Shown here one piece after another: positions 32,030 through 53,269 of a stretch of 64,000 bases of DNA. The stretch spans positions 80,234,283 through 80,298,282 of the forward strand of contig NC_086377.1 in assembly GCF_036588685.1 (NCBI RefSeq). Reading direction: 5' to 3'. Under the pieces are notes generated by a model. That model did no database searches. It saw only the letters and a program-made list of their open reading frames with translations, and was not told where the DNA came from. A program made the position numbers and the translations under genes. Source of the stretch: Mytilus trossulus. Its lineage: Eukaryota > Mollusca > Bivalvia > Mytilida > Mytilidae. The first letter of the stretch is position 1; each line of letters opens with the position of its first letter.

Positions 32030-35000
32030 TTAAACATCCTCCTTGATTTCATCAAATAAAAAGTTATTTTGTTTGTACGATGTATTCTCTGGTAAATCTA
32101 ACTTGTCTTTAGCCTGTTGTATATCGTCATTTATGGCATCTATAAGTTCTCCTGTAAAATAAAAACGTTTATTTAGAGCAATAAAAACTCAATCCTAAGT
32201 CTTAAGGTGGTACCTAACACTACAGGGAGAGTAAAAGGAATATAAAACTTCTCAATGATCAAAATTTGTGTTAGTCAAACTGCTATATAACCAGTGTAAT
32301 TTTTCTGACAAAACGGTTGGTTCAAAATTTTTGATTTTTTTTATAGTTTTGTTAAAGGGTTAAAGTAAATACTTTGACATAATTTTATGAAAATTAAACT
32401 AGCAAAATTGATTTTAGTGAAAGTGTTGGGTACCACCTTAATCTAACAAATTTCAAATACATGCTCAGTTTTAATTTTATCTTTTCAAGTTGGTATCTAA
32501 AATTATACAGCAAAGTCACAAAGAGGATTCTGTATTCAAATTTTAAGTTATCAAGTGGAATTATATAAAATAGACTACAAACAAGGGAGATAATTTAATA
32601 AGAAGAATAGCAACTATTGTCACACTATGCATTATAAAACAAGTGAATCTGCGAGCTACTGCTCACTGATGATACCAGGTAACCCCTGCCGCAAGTGGAT
32701 AATATTAATAGTGTAAAAATATGCAAGTGTTCGGTAAAGAAGAAGTTGTCGAGTGATGAATCTGAAAATGCATCACACGGTATAGCTGACTTATATAAAT
32801 CCTGAAACTAAATTTCAGAAATCCTTGTATTGTAGTTCCTGAGAAAAATGCGACGAAAATTTTCAACTTGGCTATCATGTGTAAAATCATACAAGTGTTC
32901 GGTAAACAGGAAGTTTTCAAGTGATCAATCTGAAAACGCATCACACGGTAAAGCTGACTTAGTTAAACCCTGAAACCAAGTTTCAGAAATCCTTGTATTG
33001 TAGTTTCTGAGAAATATTTATGGGATGGATGGACTGACTGACTGACGGACTGACAGACAGAGGTAAAATAGTATTACCCCCCCCCCCCCCTTTTTTAAAG
33101 CGGGGGTATAATTAACTGTAACAAAAAAACAAACTAACATGTTTATTATATTGAGGTATCATTTAATCAAATTTAATTTTTTATATGTGTATTACAACAG
33201 AGATAGTGATATAAGAGTATAATTCATGTGAATTTACAAAAATCTTGGATATTTATCAGTCTCAGATAGGTTTCCCTTGAAAAGTCATTTTATTTCCTAT
33301 AGCCATAACATTATATGTTTAATAACATGTAAGGCTAATTACACAAACAGAGTTTTTTTTATTATCAGCAACTCATTTGGATTTTTACGTGACCTATAAT
33401 TGCAAACTTCTACGTCATGTGGTCATCTTATGTTTTGAGAGAAGAAATTTATTAACAAACATAACATTGACAGGTTGCTTCAATCTGCTTTCTTATCAAT
33501 AAATAAAAATTTACCTAAAGAGGAGAAATCTCTCATTGGTCGTATATATCCAAGCATAATTACTTTTAATGTTGATCCATAAAAATCTTCTTTAAATGTA
33601 TGTATAACATGTGTTTCCTGAAAACAGAGAACAACATTTAAATGTATTAATAACATGTGTTTCCTGGATAGAACAACACTTAAATGTATGTATAACATGT
33701 GTTTCCTGAAAACAAAGAACAACAATTAAATGTATTAATAACATATGTGTTTCCTGAAAACAGAGGACAACATTTAAATGTATTAATAACATATGTGTTT
33801 CCTGGATAGAACAACACTTAAATGTATGTATAACATGTGTTTCCTGAAAACAAAGAACAACATTTAAATGTATTAATAACATGTGTTTCCTGAAAACAGA
33901 GGACAACATTTAAATGTATTAATAACATATGGGTTTCCTGGATAGAACAACACTTAAATGTATGTATAACATGTGTTTCCTGAAAACATTAGCGAACAAC
34001 ACTTAAATGCATGGTATAACATGTGTTTCCAAAGAGAGATAACTTAAATTTTAGGTATAACTATTATACATGCTTTATGAATATGAAATAAACAAAACTT
34101 AATGTATGTATAACATGTGATTCTTGAAGAGAAAACTACACTTTTTTGTACATGTCTGTATTTCATAAATATGTCCTAAAGAGAGAAAATAGCACATATA
34201 TATTAAGATCATTGTATAGCTACATTTTTGTACATAATGTTTCTGATTTTTCTTATGTTCCAACTCAGGAGCCTAAAATTCAGTGATTGTCATTTGTTGC
34301 CTGTTGCTTTTTGTTTATTGTTTTAAAAATAGTTAAAAAAAACAATGAACACCAAGAATGTGTCCGCAGTACACGAATGCCCCACTCACACTTTCATTTT
34401 CTATGTTCAGTGGACCGTGACATTGGGATAAAAACTCTAATTTGGCATTAAAATCAGAAAGATCATATCATAGGGAACATGTGTACTAAACAAACTTATA
34501 AGTAAGGGTTATCGTACCAATATTGTAATTAGATCTCTGAATATAGTTCACATTGGCACTAATATTGATTTTGTCATTAGCAAATTAAAACATAACTAAA
34601 TTTCATTATCTTTTGAGGCGAGATGTATAGGGGACACAGCCACGTTAACTTTTATTTCTATAGAAGTCGCTCTTCACTATACTACTACCTGTCGATACAT
34701 TTATTTTTGGCATTGCACAAGTCATGTCTTCTTTGACTATTAATGACGTTAAAATACTAAATCCCTGTGATGTGTTTTAGTCGATTTTAGTCTCTGATGC
34801 ATGATTTTTTACTATTAATTGGTTTTGGCTTTTAACTAGCTGTCAGTAACTGCGAGTACTCTCAAATCGTATTTTCTTGTTAATTCGACCTGTTGATACT
34901 GTTTATAATGCTTTTTTGTCATTTTTTATTTATATGGATCTTGGCTGTATACCAGCTTTGATTATTTGTAATATCTTCAATTTTTCACTTATTCTTACAA

Positions 35001-37565
35001 CATTTGTATAAACTTCAAGATTATAAAAAAACGGTTTTTTTCTAAAGTGAACATTGATTGGTTAAATATTTCTCAGTGTGTTTGAATTTGTTTGATAGCC
35101 TTTTGGTCATGACTGTTTGTCTCTAATATTTAATTAACTGTGCATTTGTATTCAGATATCGCAGATCAAATTTATTCGTTCTTTGTGTAATCATACGTTT
35201 TTTGATTGAGTTAAGTCTGCTAATTGATATTTTATCGTATGTTTTTATATGTTGTGATGTTATGCTATTGTTTTAGGAAAAAGGGAGAAGGTTTGGGCCC
35301 ATTAAAACGTTTAATCCCGCTGCAAATGTTTGCACCTGTCCTAAGTCAGGAATCTGATGTACAGTAGTTGTCGTTTGTTTATGTAATATATACGTGTTTC
35401 TCGTTTCTCGTTTTGTTTATATAGATTAGACCGTTGGTTTTCCCGTTTGAATGGTTTTACACTAGTAATTTTGGGGCCCTTTATAGCTTGTTGTTCGGTG
35501 TGAGCCAAGGCTCCGTGTTGAAGGCCGTACTTTAACCTATTATGGTTTAATTTTTAAATTGTTATTTGGATGGAGAGTTGTCTTATTGGCACTCACACCA
35601 CATCTTCCTATATCTATATAAGTTTGAAGTTGATTGGACTTCAACTTCATCAAAAACTACCTTGACCAAAAACTTTAACCTGAAGCGGGACAGACGGACG
35701 AACGGACGGACGAACAGACCAGAAAACATAATGCCCCTCTACTATCCTAGGTGGGGCATAAAAAACAATAATACAGCAACAGGCAACACATGACAAATCA
35801 CTGAATGTTAGGCTCCTGAGTTGGAACAGGCACATACAGAATGTTTTTCATTGTTTTAAAAATAGTTTTGTTTTTTTGTTTTAGCCGACTAAGTTGTGTG
35901 GGTTTTGCTCATTGAAGAAAGCTGTACAGTGACCTAAAGTTATTAATTTTGTCACTGGTGGAAAGTTATCTTATTGACAATCAGTTTGTCATCTTATTAT
36001 TATTTTTACCATAGATTTCTTTGTATTATGATAGTAAGGGTTCCATCCAATACTGAGGACCATTTTCAATACTTCACCATTATCAACATTGGCCCAGCCG
36101 TAGTACACACCACCGGGAAGATCTTTGGGTAAGTTTTCTACTACTTTTTCTGGGAAATTAGCTGAAATGTAGAACAGTACTTTAGTCAGTCTAGAATTAC
36201 ATATAACAGAAGCAAAGACAGAAGAATTTGTTTATAAATTAATGATTTATTTAATGGTGTTGTCTGGATGATGTCTTGTTAACATGTTATCTTTTCTTTG
36301 GCCAAAACGGATGCAATAACGGTATTTTATTTTTGTCAGTTAGTTTTAGTCTTTATGAGTTTTTGGAAATTGTGAAAGAAAGTTCAATTTGTGTATACAT
36401 AATGAGGACAAAAGACGGTTGACCTATAAACATGATAAATATATGTTAATTTCTATGTCATATAGAATAGTCTCATCAGCAATTTTAACCCTTATTTTTG
36501 TAGTTGGCGATATAGAATGCGATAAAACAAAAAGTATGACCAAGGTTCTAAATCTAGTCAAGAAAGGAGACTGGGCTTGTTCTCTCAATTTACAAGATGA
36601 ATATTTACATACATGAACCAATCTTTCCAAAACATCAATAATACCTAAGGTTTAAGATAGACGAAACAGTGTATCAGTTCAAAGTACTATATAAGAACTA
36701 TTTTAAGATGGCGTGTACATATTTTTATTGACTGAAACTAATACACCTTATCCATGTTATCGCTATTTGTCCGCCATTACTGGACATCACACTGTTATAG
36801 TCCTATAACATATGACCATTGGGGGCATTATTTACTATTTCTGTTTACTGTTCTGATAAAATTTTTTTACTATTAATGTGCCACCCGCATTTAAAAAATA
36901 AAAAAATGAAAATATCAGTATAAAAACGTGAAAAATTTAATGAGAATGCAAAGTCATATGTTATAGCAAGGACGTATAACTAATATATATGTCCTTGGTT
37001 GTAGGACTACACACTGTCAAAGGTTCTCGTAAAAATCCAAAATATCTAACGTCACAAGGAAAAAGTCAGTGGGGCGATTTGTCATGGAATCGCTGAGAAT
37101 AGCTATTAAGTGTATAGCTGCACACCATGATTCGAAGCAAAAAATGAAGATATTCTCAAAAGATATTATGAATATTTTGTGACATGCATATATTACACAA
37201 GCCAGTATTACACTAGTCCAAGGATTTGTATAGTTAGCTAGTCCAAATAATTATAACGTCTGGCCAGGCTATTTTTTTTTTTTTCTGGGACGCCTTCCTA
37301 CTTCGGCGTCCCAGAAAAATAAATAAAATAGCCTTCCAAAACGACATAATTATTTGGACTCGTATTACACCAGACACAGATATAATTTTATGAAGAACCT
37401 GGTCACTGACACTCCTGTTTTTTATCATTTTTTCCAATAAGTTAGATATAAGTGTGTGTAAAATTAACTGTATTCAATACCAGTGGGTATTCCTAGTTCT
37501 TTGCTGCCCCGTCCAAATCCTTTCACAACTTTTCCTTCTGCAAAATGTGGTAGAATTTGCTCCAT
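32030..37565 (-). CDS. RFK: Riboflavin kinase (RFK)
   Basis: RFK phosphorylates riboflavin to FMN with ATP, the first step of flavin cofactor synthesis. The four exons are 37565-37481, 36161-36010, 33617-33515 and 32151-32030, giving 153 residues in consistent phase, close to the 155 or so of the human enzyme. Visible motifs are GFGRGSKELGIPTANFP at about residues 17-33 (ATP/flavin site, with the PTAN signature of flavokinases), VYYGWANVDNG, MVLSIGWNPYYHNTKKSMETHVIH (flavin-binding, with the NTKKSMETH run and its catalytic Glu), and FKEDFYG. Exon 3 is followed on its acceptor side by a tandem array that copies its start. RFK is head-to-head with RAB11, whose ATG lies 370 bp away. Confidence 0.95.
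32206..32437. mobile_element. TTAA-flanked MITE (GGTGGTACC termini)
   Basis: The termini are ggtggtacctaacac and ggtggtacccaacac (reversed), with TTAA at 32202-32205 and 32438-32441. A degenerate relative lies at about 56500-56745 ('ctgctatata' and 'ggtaccaacttaa'). It sits in the last RFK intron. Confidence 0.7.
32640..33100. repeat. diverged direct repeat with poly-C run
   Basis: 'caagtgttcggtaaa' followed by 'gtgatcaatctgaaaa' occurs twice, about 165 bp apart (near 32728 and 32892). A homopolymer C tract lies at about 33077-33090. The tail 'ggactgactgactgacggac' resembles that of 6120-6425. Confidence 0.5.
33590..34030 (-). repeat. 42-48 bp tandem array made from RFK exon 3 start and acceptor
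   Basis: About ten units repeat 'atgtgtttcctgaaaaca' together with 'aaatgtatgtataac' or 'aaatgtattaataac'. The member nearest the exon is the genuine start of exon 3 (GAAACACATGTTATACATAC on the minus strand) with its TTTTCAG acceptor. Two classes alternate: one keeps the acceptor-like ttttcag, the other has lost it ('cctggatagaacaac'). Confidence 0.88.
34330..35770. repeat. dispersed repeat split by a family A insertion
   Basis: 34330-34490 and 35625-35770 are the two halves of the repeat seen whole at 6120-6425 ('ctctaatttggcattaaaa' before, 'gattggacttcaacttcatc' after). The split point matches 6300-6310. The inserted material includes family A plus about 200 bp to its left. Confidence 0.6.
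34704..35620 (+). mobile_element. family A, full copy 2
   Basis: Nearly identical to 9394-10336, including 'gaccgttggttttcc' and 'agttgtc.tattggcactcac' (the dot varies). Both ends coincide with those of copy 1, which defines the element as about 0.92-0.94 kb. Confidence 0.75.
36541..36692 (+). pseudogene. retroelement reverse transcriptase fragment (DIRS or Ty3-like)
   Basis: Frame one reads VKKGDWACSLNLQDEYLH, and after a frame break another frame reads LRFKIDETVYQFKVL. Together they match the start of the reverse transcriptase core (K-x-GDW..SLDL.DAY.HI...YLRF...YQF.VLPFGL) of DIRS/tyrosine-recombinase and Ty3-like elements. A short dead fragment in RFK intron 1. Confidence 0.6.
37240..37360. 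mobile_element. short MITE with internal hairpin
   Basis: The termini are agtccaaataattataacgt and, reversed, agtccaaataattatgtcgt. The centre holds a strong hairpin, tgggacgcc/ggcgtccca. A diverged relative is at 38745-38865 ('ctaaataattatgacgtttt'). Confidence 0.65.
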
Positions 37566-37934
37566 TTTTATATAACCTTAAAATGTAAGAATCGTCATAT
37601 GTTCTCGTTAATGAACTTCCGGTAAGTTTTTCGTATTTTGAAACTTTCCCCGTCTGTTTTTTGCATTTCCTCTTGCGCGGGTGACGTCATTTGGTTGCGC
37701 AGAACAAGGGGCGTCAAAATCGCCATATTGGCTGCTACAGTTGTTGACAGAAATAGGGTCACCTGACAAATCTATTGGAATCACAAACATCAGAAGTTGA
37801 AAGTATTTAGTTATCAACAGGTCACAAAGTCAACTGGTTCAAGACTTTGAAAATCGACTTAATTGTCTGAATTTGAGGAAGGGGTCAGAAGAATCTTCAT
37901 CTGAATTCCTGCTTCCGCCAACTTCCGGAAAGAA
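37566..37934. promoter_or_regulatory. bidirectional RFK-RAB11 promoter
   Basis: The 369 bp between the two start codons contain a perfect CRE palindrome TGACGTCA (37682-37689), a YY1-type GCCATATTG (37722-37730), ACTTCCGGT (37615-37623) and ACTTCCGGAA (37921-37930) ETS-type sites, one near each gene, and a locally GC-rich core. No TATA box is seen. This is the pattern of housekeeping divergent promoters. Confidence 0.7.
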
Positions 37935-46702
<8,768 letters not shown>

Positions 46703-47150
46703 GAGTCGCGTGGTTAGAAAGAACAATTAATAAGACCAATGATATGTCTTTATGACATCATATTGAACGATATGTTACTAAAGAAAGGGGAAGAACTCCA
46801 CAGTTTCTCATTTGACAACATTCTGCATTGTAAAAGGGGCTTGTTTCTGTAATATCTTGTAATATCAACATGTGTTTAAATGATAATGGTTATATGGTGC
46901 GATTGTTACATTGTGTTAATGTTTAACATATTTTAATTTTATTATTCATGATGGTTTATACTTATTCTACTCTGTAATTAAAAAAAAAAAAACCGACAAA
47001 TAGAAGTCGACTCAAAACTTAAAAATATTGTTTTTTTCCTTGGGACATATTTTGGGAGACATTCTTTTACCATTTCTTCTTTACGCCCTTTTGGCTTTAT
47101 TCATGAATACATTATCAGTTGTAAAGAAATAAAATTTTGAGTCCATTAAT
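46703..47150 (+). terminator. RAB11 3' UTR and candidate polyadenylation signal
   Basis: Noncoding after the RAB11 stop. AATAAA lies at 47128-47133. Further AATAAA-like signals occur beyond 49700, so a longer 3' UTR cannot be excluded. Confidence 0.45.
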
Positions 47151-47612
47151 CTTCACTAGAATGTGTGAGACTATATGAATGATTGAAGTTTGTTTTTTAT
47201 ACGTTGTAATTAAGCTTTCTGATTTGCTAGTCGTATTCATTACATACTGTCATGACTGTGATATATAACAATAATGGAGATCCATAATAACTGTTGTTCT
47301 TGTAACGAACTTATTTTTCACTATACCCACAACTTAACTAATTTCAACTCAATAATTTCATATCTCCATTAATTTGCATGATTCTTTATTCACTAGATAA
47401 CTATAGATTTCATTGTACAAGAAAGAATCATTGGCTCAAACATCACGTATAACATTCCGCTAATGGTTTTGAATGTAAACTTGAATTCCCATGTTTTGTT
47501 CCTATGGAAATGTTTGTTGATACAACTGGATTGTATTGTTGTAATTTAAGCTTGTTTTAAACTAAAAGACTGCCAGTAAAATGTTTTTTTATGATTTTAA
47601 CAGTCTGGCCTT

Positions 47613-47740
47613 GCAGTCATAAAACTTTGGAGCACGATTTTTGTACTCGAGACTCAAGAATCAACCAATCAAAATGCTGTATTTCATGTTTCAAGCATAA
47701 TTTTTGTGCTCTGATCACTTAGCAAAGTTTTATGACTTCA
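47613..47740. mobile_element. small MITE (AGTCATAAAACTTTG termini)
   Basis: 'gcagtcataaaactttgg' on the left and 'caaagttttatgacttca' on the right are inverted, with 'ttttgtactc' and 'tttgtgctct' inside. 128 bp. Confidence 0.6.
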
Positions 47741-47744
47741 ACCC

Positions 47745-50700
47745 CTGTACCGTAAACAACTTTGTTTAGACACCAAATCAAATGTTTGAATATTGGTGTT
47801 CCAACAAGTAGTTGGAAAAAATCTTGGTGCAGACTGATAACGAACATATTTTTAAATTCAGAATAAAGGGTGGTGGTTTTTATATTTTTGCTACTGTGTG
47901 TAAGATAGAAAGTGCATTTAAAAACCTTGAATGTATTAAATAATTAACCTTAAGTCTGTAATCAGTCCTGGGTATAATTTATGACGCTCCAGGACAAGCC
48001 TTATTTATTTGATTGTGACTGACTGGTATGGTTAGATATAATGTAGAATGAAGTCAACATGTAGAATCTGTTTATCTATTATAGCTATATCACATATTTT
48101 TAAACAAATCTGTACAATTTGTGTGAGTGTATTTTATTTAAATGATGAGTACGAATGTGTGGGTGTGATTGTGTAATTATTATACAGCGAGACTTGTACT
48201 TATAATAGTCTGACTTTTTGTTGATGTTGTTTCTCAAATTTCCATTTGTTTTGAGGTAAAGTCTGTACATAAAAAAGTACAGGTAATGATTGCATTTGTT
48301 TATATCAGATTGATATTCTTATGTTAAGATAGTTCCATTAAGGAATATATCAGTATTAGTATACCATTCGATGTCTAATACAGCATTCATTACTACACAT
48401 GAAAGGCATAACACATGATTTCTATTCAAAGACTTCCTAGTTATCAATTCTGTTTAACCATTCAAATATGATTCAAAGGGGTACATTGCTATTATAAAAT
48501 ATCTATTTCTTTTTTAGAAAAAGATTCAAGCATGCATATGAAATAAAACATTATTATAAGCAGAATTTACCCCATATTGCCCTGTGTTCTTGAATTCTGT
48601 ATTTACAAAACAAATCTTTGTAAAGTCATGAAAGTTCTGTACAACAAAATTTAAAGCTACTTAAAAGCAACTTGAATGAATTTATAGCAAGAAAATTGTT
48701 TTAAAATATCAATCATGAATCAGGGAAAAGTAAATTTTGTTTAAAGTGTATATTGGCATTAATAATGTGGCTGTGATGACTTTTTGACTTGGTAAATGCT
48801 AAATTATTGCTAAAGAAGATCAAATTGAGCAACAAAAGGGAAAAAAAAGCACTTAAATATTATGGCAAATACAGCAACTAAATCCAATGATTACATGTTT
48901 TGAATAAGTGGCTGCACCCTTTATTTCTACCCTAACATTATACAATATACCTCATTGCTAGCATGTTGGTATATTTTTTTGTTCTTGCTTAATTAACTCA
49001 ATATTATTACTGTGTATATTTGTTAATACTTGATGTAAAATCTTGTATGAGATTATGATAAATTATTCTTTTAAAAAACCTATAGTCCTATACAGTCAAA
49101 TTTCTAATGGGCTATGATTACATATTTCAGCTCATGTGTTTATGGTCCAGTAGGAAAGGACACATGTTCGGTCCAGTGGGAAAGGTCACATGTTTGGTCC
49201 AGTGGGAAAGGACACATGTTTGGTCCAGTGGTATTTTAATCAGCCTTCAATGTCATGATACATTGATAAATTTATATGTTGGAAAGATTTCAAGACAAAA
49301 TACATCAAATGAGTTAAAAGTAATAAAAGATGATATAATGAATTAAAATAAACAGTCCTTTTTGGTCGTATAATGCCTGGACTGCAAGAGCTATGAAAAC
49401 AACTTTTGAGGCCAATCTTAAATAAATTATTTTGTTTGATGTTGCTTATGCACGGTAAAAAAAAGAGATTTAAAAATGTTGTCCAACAACTTACATGTGG
49501 AAAAAAAATTGCATGTTTTAGAGACAAAAAGAGAGCAGTAAAAAAAAAAAATATAATTTGAACTGATTTGTGTGTATTTTTGTTTTGTATTAGGTGTGTT
49601 TTTGTAGGCAACATCAAACAATCTAAATTTTGTGTATGGCCTGATCTTACTGTGATTATAATGTAAATATATGTTTATTTTTTCATCACAAATGCTTGTT
49701 TATCGTATGTCTGTACGAGTGTATGTGAGAGTTGAGGAGGGTACATTTTATAAACAAAACTGATAGAATAAAAATGTTAACATTTATCTTGTCCTTTCTA
49801 TTTGCCATACTTTGTCAGCAGTTTAAGCTGAACCTCGATTGAATTGAATCTTCTATGTTTATCTAGGTAATTTGAATCTTTTTTGTTTCATCTTGATAGA
49901 TTAGAAAATATGTGGAGGCAACTTTCTTGGCCCTTAAATCAAAAAGTAGTGTAGTTTATTTTATAACTTTACTTAAAAGATCTTTTATTTATCACTCAGA
50001 AATAGAACTATACTTCCAAGATAAATTGGTTGAGTTTTTCTTAGAAGTTACAAGTGAAGTAATCTGAAATTGAAAATCTGGTACCGTTTGAGTATACTGT
50101 AAGTGAAAAAAAATCAGGGTTCATATATATAGCTAACACCCTGTTGAATGAAGAATTATATAGAATTCTGAATATGTGGTATGATTTCCTATGAGACAAC
50201 TCTTCACCCGAGACCATTCTTTCACATACAGGCCATGTGTTAAATTATAGTCATATTTTTCTTCAGAAGGGCTTCATGTTTGGACTGCCACTGGCAAATT
50301 AAGTATCTTTGATATGGGCCAGAATTATGTGTTGTATGCAGAGTAAACAAATGTTGATGTCAAGTCTGGGACAAAAGTCTCAGAATGAGAGACAGGAAAT
50401 TACAATTTGTAGAAAGCTTTAAATTTCAAATGGTAGAAGACTTGGATGCTTGATACCTTGAATGGAGATACTTAATGTATTATGTTACGTTTCTGTCTAT
50501 CCATTGTCCTCGACACCATTTTCATGGTTGGAAAAAAAGGTGGCATGAGTAATAGAATAATTTGTTGGTATATGGTATCCATGTCCAACTAGCAGGTTTC
50601 ATCTGACCTTGACCTCATTTCATGATTCATTGGACAATGTTGAGGTTTGGTCCATTTCCCGTATTATAAGGCTATAAACATCAGATCAAGGACATCAGGC

Positions 50701-51180
50701 TTTTAATATTGTATTTAAAGGTGTACATATTTGTTTAGCAGTTTTCATATCACACCTCGGTATCATGGTATTCACTTGAGAACAGTAAAAGTAACACCAA
50801 GATGGTAATAAGCTTAGTGTATAAGTTTAAAAATATTTTGATGAGGCAAACTAAAGTTTGAATTCATATAGGAAATATTTAAACCACTCATCAATATGCC
50901 ATTTCTGTTGTTCTAATGTTGCTGGTATATTGGTAAATACTATGGATTCAGTTATTTTTTAATGGTACAGATTTTCAATGACTTGAATCATATTTTTGTA
51001 GATATGCGATTTCCTGGTTTTGACAAATTCTATCTTGTTCAACACCTGAATTGGTGGCTCACAAAAATTTACTAACAATTAGTCAACATTCTCGTTTATA
51101 ATAATGGACAGTAAACATAACATTTTGAAATTTCATATTCTTTTATTTCATATTTATTTATAAATAAAATTTCAACCTAT
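47745..51180. other. no gene seen
   Basis: AT-rich sequence between RAB11 and RNF180. It contains a 26-bp minisatellite at 49145-49231 and a degenerate copy of the 2360-2568 MITE near 50938. The open frames are low-complexity and motif-free. Confidence 0.4.
49145..49231. repeat. 26-bp minisatellite, 3.3 copies
   Basis: The unit 'gtccagtgggaaaggacaca' plus 'tgtttg' is repeated with one or two changes per copy. Confidence 0.85.
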
Positions 51181-51229
51181 AATATCCTGGTTTATTAAAA
51201 TAAGCTTAGCGATAACAATTAAACTTAAC

Positions 51230-51495
51230 AATAACAGTAAAACCCATAATAGCTGAAACTATCTTCCTATACACAGGTAGATTACTCCATCATCTAACAG
51301 TAAAACCAATAATAGCTGAAACTATCTTCCTATACACAGGTAGATATCTCCATTATTTAACAGTAAAACCAATAATAGCTGAAACTATCCTCCTATACAA
51401 AGATAGATAACTCCATTATTTAACAGTAAAACCAATAATAGGTGAAACTATCTTAAATGTTAATCATCCTATACAAAGATAGATAACTCAATTAT
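51230..51495. repeat. about 63-bp tandem repeat, four copies
   Basis: Units start with 'aacagtaaaaccaataatag' and include 'ctgaaactatcttcctatac'. The last copy is interrupted by about 14 bp. Confidence 0.8.
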
Positions 51496-51917
51496 TTTAT
51501 AAGTGACTATACTGTAACTACAATTTTTTCTTAAATCCTTCTTCAAAAAAATGCAAAACTTTTATATTACATTGTATTATCAAAATCAGTCGGTTGGTGT
51601 ATTATATATATATGTATTGACTAGAACATACCCTATCGTCTAACACAACATTCACTCAAACAGGAAGTTCACCTTGACAAAGCTACTTACTGATAAGACC
51701 AGGTTACAAAATTGTAAAATAATTTCCTGTTTTAATCAAATTATATACTCAAACTTTATCATAATATCATTAATGTGTTTAAAAAAAAGTTTTTTAAAAG
51801 GTTAACTTTGGTCTCATTAAGGAAGTCTTTCAAAGATTTGTGACATATTTTTTTCTTCAAAATTCCTCTTAAAATGCATAAAGTTTACAGCAATATAGAT
51901 AGTGGAGTAATTTTATA

Positions 51918-52745
51918 CTGAGCCAAAAAAGTTTAGCAACACTTTTTTTTCAATTTTTCTTTTGTTGTTTCTGCAATTTTTTTTAAAACATCATTGATAT
52001 AATCCTTAGATTTACCTGTAATTTTTAACAGTCTTACTTTTTTTCTGGATGATTGATTTCGCGTCATTTTAGCTTTCCATGTGAAATTGATGTTTTAACT
52101 TCTGTACCTGTACTTTTAAAACAAAATTTTATTTTTTTTGTTCACTAACGTTCAAAAACACACCATTGGTAAGAAAAACACAAAAAAGTTTTAAAAAATT
52201 GCATGGGCCTGACTTGGCCTTCCCGAAAATGATCATTAGAAGGCTATTGGGATGGTTGATGCCAGAATGAGTGTTTCTGATGTCGTGGCTTGATTAAATG
52301 TGCATAAGTCAACAGTTTAGTGACTAACAAACAGATATCGACAAATTGCAACTGCACGGAATAGGTTGATATGTCGTACACCATGAAAAACTATCATCGA
52401 GGGAGGAGCGCTACTTTCACTTTGCATCAACACGTGATAAGTTTTTTCCTGCCACAACAGTATTGCATTGACTAAGGACAGCTGCTGGTGTGTCTGGCAA
52501 TCCTTCATTGATGCACTTAGGGCATGACCGAGAAATTGATTTTGAATAACACTATACTCATTTTTGCATTTTGACCCTCCCACACTCCATACAAAGAAAA
52601 TCCTAATGAATATGAGTGATAAACATTCATGTCGCTTCTGACTTGTCATAACTATTTTTTTTTTTTTTTTATTAAAATCATATATTGTTACAATTTTGTA
52701 ATAAAATAAAATTTCATATTTTTGTTGCTAAACTTTTTGGCTCAG
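51918..52745 (+). mobile_element. Tc1/mariner element, internally deleted
   Basis: The ends are inverted repeats CTGAGCCAAAAAAGTTTAGC and CTGAGCCAAAAAGTTTAGCA with TA on both sides. 828 bp, against roughly 1.3 kb or more for an intact element. Confidence 0.8.
52225..52600 (+). pseudogene. Tc1 transposase N-terminal remnant
   Basis: Plus-strand frames read in pieces like the paired DNA-binding domain of Tc1 transposases: 'GWLMPE' where GMVDAGMSV is usual, then a helix resembling VHKSTVYRL...RYRQIATARNR, then RDKFFPATTV and LRTAAGVS. Several stops and frameshifts break it, and the catalytic DDE domain is deleted. The 110-codon minus-strand frame over this region is incidental. Confidence 0.65.
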
Positions 52746-53269
52746 TATATTTGTGTTTTTTTAACACACAATAGTATCAAAGGGTCAGAAATATAACAAA
52801 AAATAATAAATCTATGAAAATGTAGTTATAAATGTTTGTATGAAAAAAGAAATTATTTCACAATCATCACTTTTCAAATTTAGATTTTTTTTATGAAAAG
52901 TTTAATATTTCAACCCTCTTCAATCATAGAAGTTAGAACATGATCACAGATGAAAATGAACATATGTTAATATCAGTTTGTGGTTATACAAATACTTATT
53001 TATATTTTAAATAATAAAATAAGCACTTTTCAATTTAAACAATTTTCATACATTTATAAAAGTTTTGTTTATTGTATATAAGAAACTGCTATGCTGGGCA
53101 CAGCTGTATAAGACTGCAGAGGTCCAACCCTGAACAGTTGGGACAAAAATAGACACTACAACTACATCATAGTTTAATATGAACCCCCAAAAAATGTTTG
53201 CTGTCGTATAAATATGGAACACAACCCAAATGACCAGATTAAAATATTATGACTTATCAATGTATAATG

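Noticed and set aside
52317..52649. 110-codon minus-strand frame as a gene
   Set aside because: It is antisense to a Tc1 transposase remnant within inverted repeats.
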